DNA from: Flavobacteriaceae bacterium
Lineage (GTDB): Bacteria > Bacteroidota > Bacteroidia > Flavobacteriales > Flavobacteriaceae
DNA length: 5,281 nucleotides
Assembly (NCBI GenBank): GCA_002690085.1
Contig: NZDM01000023.1
Coordinates: 1-5,281, forward strand
Reading direction: 5' to 3'
The notes beneath the pieces were generated by a model. The model had not been told where the DNA came from and ran no database searches. It saw nothing but the letters and a program-made list of their open reading frames with translations. Numbering within the stretch: position 1 is the first letter of the stretch; every line of letters begins with the position of its first letter. Made by a program: the position numbers and the translations under genes. Of this stretch, positions 1 through 4,109 are shown in pieces.

Positions 1-102
1 ATAGGTAGTTGATTCAATTTTGACGGGTAAACGTTGTGGCTTATTGTCCTTGCAATTCCAAAATAAAATTAAACTAAAAACCAAAAAATATATTCTATTC
101 AT
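1..102 (-). CDS. Lipoprotein of unknown function, N-terminal fragment (gene leaves the window)
   Basis: The reverse strand is open from an ATG at 102-100 through all 34 codons to the edge. The product begins with MNRIYF, followed by a hydrophobic stretch of about ten residues ending in FWNC (Cys17) and then KDN. This is a type II signal peptide: short positive start, hydrophobic core and a lipid-anchored cysteine. Asn just before the cysteine is common in Bacteroidota lipoproteins, although the box departs from the enterobacterial LAGC form. The mature protein would be anchored by Cys17 in the cell envelope. The charged Lys-Asp after the cysteine loosely recalls the surface-export signal described in related bacteria, but this is too short to conclude from. 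The remaining 17 residues fit no family I recognise. It is divergent from ilvE, with 104 bases between the two start codons. A weak -7-like TATATTTA lies at 129-122 on this strand, with no clear -33 partner. Confidence 0.7.
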   Translation of the reverse strand, partial: MNRIYFLVFSLILFWNCKDNKPQRLPVKIESTTY

Positions 103-148
103 TTTTTAAAAATTATGTGTTTAAATATAATAACTTTTTGCGGATGCC

Positions 149-181
149 TTGTATAAATAAGTTATGAATTTAGTAGATTTG
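149..181 (+). promoter_or_regulatory. ilvE promoter, Bacteroidota sigma-A type
   Basis: TTG at 149-151 and TAGATTTG at 174-181 are separated by 22 bases. The second element matches the Bacteroidota -7 consensus TAnnTTTG at every fixed base, and the spacing lies in the known range. Transcription would start near 188, leaving a leader of about 20 bases before the ilvE ATG at 207. It overlaps the small ORF at 164-196, so a transcript from here cannot encode that peptide. Confidence 0.6.
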
Positions 182-196
182 CTGAGATCAATTTGA
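164..196 (+). other. Possible 10-residue leader ORF rich in branched-chain residues
   Basis: ATG at 164 opens a ten-codon frame ending in TGA at 194-196, ten bases before ilvE. The peptide reads MNLVDLLRSI: five of its ten residues are Leu, Val or Ile, the products of the downstream enzyme's pathway. It could only be made from a transcript starting upstream, for example from the imperfect -7 TAACTTTT at 131-138, because the better promoter lies inside it. No terminator hairpin follows it, so classical attenuation is not supported. Chance is a serious alternative. Confidence 0.2.
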
Positions 197-206
197 ACAC
201 CAAACA

Positions 207-1262
207 ATGGAGACTTTAAAAATAACAACTATACAACATTCTAAATTAAAAAGTGTTGATTTTAATAACTTGGGGTTTGGTAAAACTTTTTCAGACCATA
301 TGTTGATTTGTGATTACAAGAATGGCAATTGGGGCGCTCCAGAAATTGTACCCTTCCAGCCTATATCGCTCATGCCATCATCTAAGATTTTTCACTATGG
401 TCAATCCATTTTTGAGGGCATGAAGGCTTATAAAGACAAAGACTTAAATACTTGGCTATTTCGCCCAAATGAAAACTTTAAACGCCTTAATAAATCCGCC
501 AAACGCTTGGCCATCCCAGAAGTACCGGAACCTGTTTTCTTCAATGGCTTGAAAGCCCTTTTAAAACTTGACAATGTTTGGATTCCGACAAAAGAAGGCA
601 GCTCACTTTACATTCGCCCTATAATTTTTGCGACTGGTGAAGGCTTCCATGCTTCTCCGGCCGATGCATATCGTTTTTTAATTGCAACAGCACCATCGGG
701 ACCTTATTTTTCTGGAAAAGTAAAAGTGCTAATTGAAGAAAAGTACTCCCGTTCTGCAAATGGAGGCGTTGGATTTGCAAAAGCTGGTGGGAATTATGCA
801 GCGCAGTTTTATCCAACACAGCTGGCTATTGACAAAGGTTATAATCAAGTTATTTGGACCGATGATAATACCCATGAATATATTGAAGAAGCTGGAGCGA
901 TGAATATTTTTATTCGCATCAATGATACACTAATTACCGGCCCAACCAGCGACCGAATTCTAGATGGGGTGACTCGAAAAAGTATCATCGATATTGCAAA
1001 AAGTGAAGGAATTAAAGTAGAAGTACGAAAATTCACTGTATCAGAATTAATTGAGGCTTCAAATAATGGCAGTCTTAAAGAAATGTTCGGAACTGGTACA
1101 GCCGCTGTTATTTCGCCCATTGCTGTCTATGGATATAAAGATACAGACTATGCATTACCTAAGCTTGAAAAGACATTTGCCTCTCGTTTAAAAGAACGCA
1201 TTACTTCCATTCAAACTAATAAATCTGAGGACCCTTTTAACTGGCGATTCAAGGTTAATTAA
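207..1262 (+). CDS. ilvE: Branched-chain amino acid aminotransferase (class IV, PLP)
   Basis: This cytoplasmic enzyme exchanges the amino group between 2-oxoglutarate/glutamate and the keto acids of leucine, isoleucine and valine, the last step of their synthesis and the first of their breakdown. The 351 residues match the long bacterial/mitochondrial BCAT type. FHYGQSIFEGMKAY (62-75) and YIRP (135-138, Arg137) form the substrate pocket. GFAKAGGNYAAQF carries the lysine that should bind PLP (Lys192). Glu228 in EEAGAMN should pair with the pyridine nitrogen. GVTRKSI (254-260) and GTGTAAVISP (295-304) contact the cofactor phosphate and active-site wall. All key residues are present and the length is full. 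The start follows AAACA and lies about 20 bases after the predicted transcription start. It stands alone, with no other ilv or leu gene in view, and its TAA directly abuts the convergent pyrophosphohydrolase stop. Confidence 0.96.
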   Translation: METLKITTIQHSKLKSVDFNNLGFGKTFSDHMLICDYKNGNWGAPEIVPFQPISLMPSSKIFHYGQSIFEGMKAYKDKDLNTWLFRPNENFKRLNKSAKRLAIPEVPEPVFFNGLKALLKLDNVWIPTKEGSSLYIRPIIFATGEGFHASPADAYRFLIATAPSGPYFSGKVKVLIEEKYSRSANGGVGFAKAGGNYAAQFYPTQLAIDKGYNQVIWTDDNTHEYIEEAGAMNIFIRINDTLITGPTSDRILDGVTRKSIIDIAKSEGIKVEVRKFTVSELIEASNNGSLKEMFGTGTAAVISPIAVYGYKDTDYALPKLEKTFASRLKERITSIQTNKSEDPFNWRFKVN

Positions 1263-1649
1263 TTAAGACTCTAGGATGGCTTTGATATTTGGCTTGAAAT
1301 AGTTTGGCCCTTTCATCACTTTACCATCGGGCCTGTATATGGGGCTTCCGTCTGCTCCTAGTTTACTCATATTGCTGCGCTGAATTTCATTAAAAACGGA
1401 TTCTATTTTATGCTGCATCCCATGTTCAATAATGGTACCACAAAGAATGTAAAGCATATCGCCAAGAGCATCAGCAACTTCTACCAAATCATTGGATTGA
1501 GCCGCTACGTAATACTCCTCATTTTCTTCTTTCATTAAGTCAAACCGGAGTTTGTTCTTTGTAAATCCTAAATCCGCTTTAGGGGTGGTTCTGTATCCAA
1601 TTTTAAAGGCTTCATGAAATGCTTTAACAGCATCAATTTTGTTTTTCAT
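1263..1649 (-). CDS. MazG/PRA-PH-like nucleotide pyrophosphohydrolase
   Basis: This is a probable all-alpha NTP pyrophosphatase that splits a nucleotide into the monophosphate and pyrophosphate, likely cleaning abnormal nucleotides. The true substrate cannot be read from the sequence. The metal-binding signature is visible: EENEE at 41-45, then EVAD at 57-60 with Asp64 one turn later, matching the EExxE...ExxD pattern of the MazG/PRA-PH superfamily. The tail SNMSKLGADGSPIYRPDGK (92-110) followed by KGPNY is typical of a single-domain, about 130-residue subfamily in Bacteroidota. That subfamily lacks the tandem domains of E. coli MazG and is not HisE. The 128-residue length is complete. Transcription probably starts from a promoter at 1681-1713, which reaches into the divergent membrane-protein gene. 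The stop codon touches that of ilvE with no spacer. Confidence 0.85.
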   Translation of the reverse strand: MKNKIDAVKAFHEAFKIGYRTTPKADLGFTKNKLRFDLMKEENEEYYVAAQSNDLVEVADALGDMLYILCGTIIEHGMQHKIESVFNEIQRSNMSKLGADGSPIYRPDGKVMKGPNYFKPNIKAILES

Positions 1650-1666
1650 TGGTAGTAATTTTTTTG

Positions 1667-1674
1667 TAGTTTTA
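1667..1674 (+). promoter_or_regulatory. Possible -7 element for the small membrane protein gene
   Basis: TAGTTTTA matches TAnnTTTG except at the last base and lies 21 bases before the ATG at 1696. The nearest TTG (1649-1651) is only 15 bases upstream of it, shorter than usual, so support is weak. Confidence 0.25.
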
Positions 1675-1680
1675 CGAACC

Positions 1681-1713
1681 TAAAAATACATAAATATGTT
1701 CAGTCGCGGACAA
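1681..1713 (-). promoter_or_regulatory. Probable promoter of the MazG-like gene
   Basis: On the reverse strand TTG (1713-1711) and TATTTTTA (1688-1681) are 22 bases apart, the same spacing as at ilvE and the Lrp-family gene. The -7 differs from TAnnTTTG only at its last base. Transcription would start near 1674, giving a leader of about 24 bases. The -33 element lies inside codons 6-7 of the divergent membrane protein. Confidence 0.4.
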
Positions 1714-1884
1714 CTAATTTTTGGTATAATTTTCGCCATTGTGTTTTTTGTTATCATCATTGTAGCTTACAAAAAAGATGCTGTTTTACACAAAAAATAT
1801 TACAATGGGGTTTTTTGGATTCTATTGACTTTTATTGCCTTTATTTCTGGAATTGCAGCTATAAAATTTCTACTAGGCTATTAA
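1696..1884 (+). CDS. Small two-helix membrane protein, conserved hypothetical
   Basis: The product is a 62-residue integral membrane protein of unknown function. Two hydrophobic helices are plain, at about residues 7-24 and 39-59. They are joined by a basic loop, YKKDAVLHKKYYNG (25-38), with four lysines and a histidine. By the positive-inside rule the loop should face the cytoplasm, with both ends outside. There is no signal-peptidase site, catalytic motif or cysteine. From memory, proteins with the same start (MF..GQLIFG), the DxxLHKK(Y/F)Y loop and the same length occur in many flavobacteria, so it is unlikely to be a spurious ORF. It is divergent from the MazG-like gene across 46 bases and 249 bases upstream of crcB. 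That gap makes a shared transcript possible but unproven. It does not resemble a known toxin or holin closely enough to name. Confidence 0.75.
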   Translation: MFSRGQLIFGIIFAIVFFVIIIVAYKKDAVLHKKYYNGVFWILLTFIAFISGIAAIKFLLGY

Positions 1885-1976
1885 TCAATTGTCTGTAAAT
1901 TATACACAATCGTATTTGGATTTTATTTAGGTTTTAAAAACAAACTAGCAGTAGATAATTTTATTGAATAAAAAAG

Positions 1977-2008
1977 TTTGCTTGCAACAATAGGGTAATT
2001 TAGTTTTC
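1977..2008 (+). promoter_or_regulatory. Possible upstream crcB promoter
   Basis: TTTG (1977-1980) and TAGTTTTC (2001-2008) are 20 bases apart, and the -7 misses TAnnTTTG only at its last base. A start near 2015 would give crcB a leader of about 120 bases. A second candidate -7, TAATTTCG, lies at 2051-2058 with only a weak -33. Which one is used, if either, cannot be settled by eye. Confidence 0.3.
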
Positions 2009-2064
2009 AAAAAAATAATTTCTTCGAAGTTTCGATTCAAAAGAAATTTATAATTTCGTGTAGC

Positions 2065-2124
2065 TAGTGATTACTAATTATGATAAAGTCCTTATCAATG
2101 AATGGGCGTCCATTGAAAAAATAA
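2065..2124 (+). promoter_or_regulatory. Hairpin-rich 5' leader of crcB
   Basis: Three small inverted repeats follow each other. TAGT/ACTA (2065-2076) has a 4-base loop. TGATAA/TTATCA (2081-2097) has the 5-base loop AGTCC. AATGG/CCATT (2101-2114) has the loop GCGT. A competing stem CAATG/CATTG (2096-2115) would exclude the last base pairs of the second hairpin. I looked for the conserved pieces of the fluoride (crcB) riboswitch and did not find them, so this is at most an unassigned structured leader. Confidence 0.3.
2080..2124 (+). other. Possible 14-residue upstream ORF before crcB
   Basis: ATG at 2080 opens MIKSLSMNGRPLKK and stops with TAA at 2122-2124, nine bases before the crcB ATG. An in-frame TGA at 2068-2070 bounds it upstream. 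Two of the leader hairpins lie wholly inside it. The sequence resembles no known leader peptide, and an ORF this short can arise by chance. Confidence 0.2.
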
Positions 2125-2133
2125 TTTAATGAT

Positions 2134-2505
2134 ATGAAACATGCTTTACTCGTGTTTTTAGGAGGTGGCCTAGGGAGCGCTATTCGATACGGATTTGGAA
2201 AAATATTTCAAACAGCACCCGGTGCGTTTCCAATGAGCACTTTTACTGTCAATATTTTAGGTTGTTTTCTGATTGGAATATTTATGGGATATGGGCTCAA
2301 AACTGAGACCCTAAGTGAAAATCAATCTATTTTATTGATAACAGGCTTTTGTGGTGGTTTTACTACCTTTTCAGCCTTTGCCGCTGAAAACCAATTGTTT
2401 TTGAAATCTGGTGACTATTTACAATTCGGTGTGTATACCGCGACATCTATTTTGTTGGGATTATTGGCGGTCATGCTTGGGCTGTATTTAGCCAAGCAGA
2501 TTTAA
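2134..2505 (+). CDS. crcB: Fluoride ion channel CrcB/Fluc
   Basis: This inner-membrane, fluoride-selective channel lets cells lose fluoride that enters as HF. The family works as an antiparallel dual-topology homodimer. At 123 residues with four predicted helices (about 3-20, 36-55, 64-83, 97-119), it is a full-length single-gene form. Family signatures are present: GGGLGSAIRYG at 10-20 with Arg18; TFTVNILGCFLIG at 36-48 with the pore asparagine Asn40; and GFCGGFTTFSAF at 71-82, holding the central sodium-site turn and the phenylalanine box. No second crcB copy lies nearby, consistent with a homodimer. The start ATG follows an AT-rich stretch and a structured leader. Its stop overlaps the convergent DUF1684 stop by four bases, and its last codons form a probable terminator hairpin. 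Confidence 0.95.
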   Translation: MKHALLVFLGGGLGSAIRYGFGKIFQTAPGAFPMSTFTVNILGCFLIGIFMGYGLKTETLSENQSILLITGFCGGFTTFSAFAAENQLFLKSGDYLQFGVYTATSILLGLLAVMLGLYLAKQI

Positions 2506-2510
2506 TTTTT
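2474..2510 (+). terminator. Intrinsic terminator embedded in the 3' end of crcB
   Basis: TGCTTGG (2474-2480) pairs perfectly with CCAAGCA (2492-2498). Two more pairs, CT (2482-2483) with AG (2490-2491), extend the stem past a bulged G2481, leaving the loop GTATTT. After GA follows the T-rich TTTAATTTTT at 2501-2510, which contains the crcB stop codon. Release about eight bases past the stem would fall at or just after TAA (2503-2505). On the reverse strand no T-run follows the hairpin, so it should act only on crcB transcripts. Confidence 0.55.
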
Positions 2511-3110
2511 ATAATTGTACATCACTCCCGCATCAACCTTGATTGGTAGGTGGTTTTCTCTAGGAACAATAGGACAAGAATAACGCTCGTTGTAAACACA
2601 ATAAGGGTTATAGGATTTATTGAAATCCAACCAAATACTGTCCCCCTCAGGTATCTTTAAATCTAAATAGCGGCCTCCTCCATAAGTTGTTATCCCATTG
2701 GTGGCGTCCAAATAAGGTAGAAGCAGGTAATCACTTGATTCTAATACAGAACTTTCACTTTGGTAGACCTTTAGGTTATAATTTAAACCCTTAATTGTAA
2801 AGCTTAAAATGCCAAAAACACGTTCTTTGGACAGCCTAGTGGTGCTTGTTTTCATTTGAAAAAAATCACTGTTATTTGTTCTTTTTAACTTTGAAATCAC
2901 GACAAAACTTGAATCAATAGGAAAAAATGACAAGCCCTTAAAGGTCTTTATGTCTTCAGGCTTTAAGGGGGATCTGGAGGCATCTTTAAAAAGAGCATTT
3001 AACGATGTTTGAAATTCAGATTCGGTGGTCAAAAAACGTTTACCCTCTTTACAATTGAATAAGACTAAAAAAACACAAAACACAGCTGTTAATTTAAAGT
3101 TTAGGTTCAA
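2502..3110 (-). CDS. DUF1684 family lipoprotein
   Basis: This is an envelope-anchored lipoprotein of unknown biochemical role. Residues 1-20 form a lipoprotein signal (MNLNFK, hydrophobic core, LFNC with Cys20) followed by KEG. The mature part matches DUF1684 (PF07920) as I remember it: FKDASRSPL (41-49) then FKGLSFFPID (57-66); TYGGGRYLDL (142-151); LDFNKSYNPYCVY (161-173); and YSCPIVPRENHLP (177-189) ending in DAG (193-195). The two cysteines in NPYCVY and YSCP are family-typical. The start is TTG, since no ATG, GTG or other TTG is available before an upstream in-frame stop at 3168-3170 and the signal peptide begins exactly here. That TTG shares three bases with the Lrp-family stop (TTGA), which suggests translational coupling and one operon. 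Its stop overlaps that of convergent crcB by four bases. Confidence 0.88.
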   Translation of the reverse strand: MNLNFKLTAVFCVFLVLFNCKEGKRFLTTESEFQTSLNALFKDASRSPLKPEDIKTFKGLSFFPIDSSFVVISKLKRTNNSDFFQMKTSTTRLSKERVFGILSFTIKGLNYNLKVYQSESSVLESSDYLLLPYLDATNGITTYGGGRYLDLKIPEGDSIWLDFNKSYNPYCVYNERYSCPIVPRENHLPIKVDAGVMYNYKN

Positions 3111-3553
3111 AATTGGGCATGTTTTAGAGGTTGACCAGAAACAATATCTGAAAGAATGATTTGTGTTTTAGTTTCGCCATAGGTAATCAATTCATCAATA
3201 AATTTTTCCAAGTGTTGTTGGTCGGTAAAAACTACCTCCATGACAATATTTTCATTGCCTGTTATCCTGTAGCAATTAACAACTTCTTTGTAGGTATTTA
3301 TTTTGTGTAAAAAAGGTTGCAACCGTCCCATAAAAGCACGAATGGTAATTAAAGCCCTCATGCCGTGGCCCAATTTCCTTGGGCTTAGCTTGGCATGATA
3401 GCCTAGAATAACGGCCGAATCTTCCATTTTTTTTATGCGCTCTGCAACGGCTGGAGAAGAAATTCCTACTGCTGCTGCAATTTGGGTGTTGGAGATTCTT
3501 GCATTAGATTGAAGCTCTGCTAAAATTTTAGTATGTATGCTATCTAGTTTCAT
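3107..3553 (-). CDS. Lrp/AsnC family transcriptional regulator
   Basis: This is a DNA-binding regulator of the feast/famine family, usually responsive to amino acids and often self-regulating. Length (148 residues) and layout are typical. A winged helix-turn-helix occupies about 5-50, with the recognition segment NTQIAAAVGISSPAVAERI (22-40). A RAM ligand/oligomerisation domain spans about 67-140, with VVNCYRITGNENIVMEV (91-107) at the place where the family has its conserved CxxxTGxxD-like stretch; here Asn-Glu-Asn replaces the usual aspartate region. The ligand and target genes cannot be read from the sequence. It is the first gene of a probable two-gene operon with the DUF1684 lipoprotein and is divergent from the helical protein gene at 3673. 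A strong promoter lies at 3570-3602, and dyads nearby are candidate sites for self-control. The name lrp is not assigned because paralogues are common. Confidence 0.93.
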   Translation of the reverse strand: MKLDSIHTKILAELQSNARISNTQIAAAVGISSPAVAERIKKMEDSAVILGYHAKLSPRKLGHGMRALITIRAFMGRLQPFLHKINTYKEVVNCYRITGNENIVMEVVFTDQQHLEKFIDELITYGETKTQIILSDIVSGQPLKHAQF

Positions 3554-3563
3554 TTTTAAGGTA

Positions 3564-3579
3564 ATTAATCAAAATTAAT
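3564..3579. promoter_or_regulatory. Inverted repeat over the Lrp-family gene's own -7 element
   Basis: ATTAAT at 3564-3569 and 3574-3579 flank CAAA. Each half is self-complementary, so the arrangement is both a direct and an inverted repeat. It covers the -7 and the predicted start of the regulator gene, a placement that would suit self-repression. The composition is almost pure A/T, so chance is likely. Confidence 0.2.
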
Positions 3580-3602
3580 AAAAAATTAAATATATAAGAC
3601 AA
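3570..3602 (-). promoter_or_regulatory. Promoter of the Lrp-family gene and DUF1684 operon
   Basis: On the reverse strand TTG (3602-3600) and TAATTTTG (3577-3570) lie 22 bases apart. The -7 matches the Bacteroidota TAnnTTTG consensus fully. Transcription would start near 3563, leaving a leader of about ten bases before the ATG at 3553-3551. Confidence 0.6.
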
Positions 3603-3607
3603 TTATA

Positions 3608-3622
3608 ATTTAATAATTAAAT
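3608..3622. promoter_or_regulatory. 15-bp dyad, candidate Lrp-family operator
   Basis: ATTTAATAATTAAAT is a perfect inverted repeat of two 7-base arms around a single A. It sits between the divergent promoters, centred about 50 bases before the regulator's predicted start and about 43 before that of the rightward gene. Lrp/AsnC proteins often bind AT-rich 15-bp imperfect dyads. All bases are A or T, so the dyad could arise by chance. Confidence 0.35.
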
Positions 3623-3643
3623 ACAACTAAAGCTTTTGCGATT

Positions 3644-3651
3644 TAACTTTG
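3644..3651 (+). promoter_or_regulatory. -7 element of the rightward helical-protein gene
   Basis: TAACTTTG matches TAnnTTTG at every fixed base. No TTG is found 17-23 bases upstream, so the -33 half is missing or degenerate, which might fit an activator-dependent promoter. Transcription would begin near 3658. Confidence 0.4.
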
Positions 3652-3672
3652 TATAAACAAATGGTTAAAAAA

Positions 3673-4062
3673 ATGCATTCTAAAAACGCAGAATTTTACA
3701 GTAGTCTACACAAAAAGGCACAAGATATTGGAAAGCTTTCAAAAGCTATTTCTGCTTATTTAATGAATGACCTTGCTCCACTGAGTGCAAATGGATCTGA
3801 AGATCCCAATATTTATTTTTCAGGAGATATCGTTCAACAGTCCATTTGCCTTTCTGAAGAAATAATTAAAGCGGAGCGCACTTTAGTTCCCGATAAAAAA
3901 TACATGCATGCACGTACACTGCGATGGTTAACCTATCGTCTGATGCAAAACTGCAAACGTTTGGAGCAATGCAACAGTGATGGTAAAAACTTCATACAAA
4001 TATTAAGAATAGAACTGAAAAAATTTAAACGCCTTCACAAATATTGGATGCTTACCCTATAA
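3673..4062 (+). CDS. Conserved hypothetical helical protein
   Basis: This is a soluble, probably cytoplasmic protein of 129 residues from ATG 3673, with no signal peptide or membrane segment. I do not recognise a named domain. It appears almost wholly alpha-helical and lysine-rich. Two stretches look conserved from memory of similar flavobacterial proteins: IYFSGDIVQQSICLSEEIIK (47-66), and CKRLEQCNSDGK (94-105) leading into a basic helix with ELKKFKRLHKYWM (114-126). Cys59, Cys94 and Cys100 are the only cysteines. Start choice: a TTG at 3649 lies inside the -7 element and can be discarded. ATG 3661 would leave about three leader bases. ATG 3673 follows GGTTAAAAAA and matches the usual beginning of related proteins, so it is preferred; with ATG 3661 the protein gains MVKK. 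Divergence from the Lrp-family gene makes it a possible target of that regulator. Confidence 0.75.
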   Translation: MHSKNAEFYSSLHKKAQDIGKLSKAISAYLMNDLAPLSANGSEDPNIYFSGDIVQQSICLSEEIIKAERTLVPDKKYMHARTLRWLTYRLMQNCKRLEQCNSDGKNFIQILRIELKKFKRLHKYWMLTL

Positions 4063-4109
4063 AGTTTAAATATTTACCAAATTTGTTTCTAAAATTAACT
4101 TTTAAAAAA

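Noticed and set aside
619..819. 66-codon frame on the reverse strand within ilvE
   Set aside because: It lies opposite conserved ilvE codons including the PLP-lysine region and shows no protein-like features.
845..1120. 91-codon frame on the reverse strand within ilvE
   Set aside because: It is a mirror of well-conserved ilvE coding sequence with no recognisable domain.
1888..1910. Imperfect hairpin ATTGTCTGTA / TATACACAAT after the small membrane protein gene, as a terminator
   Set aside because: The stem has a mismatch and a G-U pair, is AT-rich, and is followed by CGTATTTGG and not by a clean T-run.
1942..1980. CAAACT/AGTTTG inverted repeat in the gap before crcB
   Set aside because: The arms are 6 bases with a loop of nearly 30 bases of A/T, which is expected by chance.
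2040..2133. Fluoride (crcB) riboswitch upstream of crcB
   Set aside because: The conserved GGxGATGG-like opening and the CTGATGxCTCCTAC-like 3' segment are not present; only short unrelated hairpins are seen.
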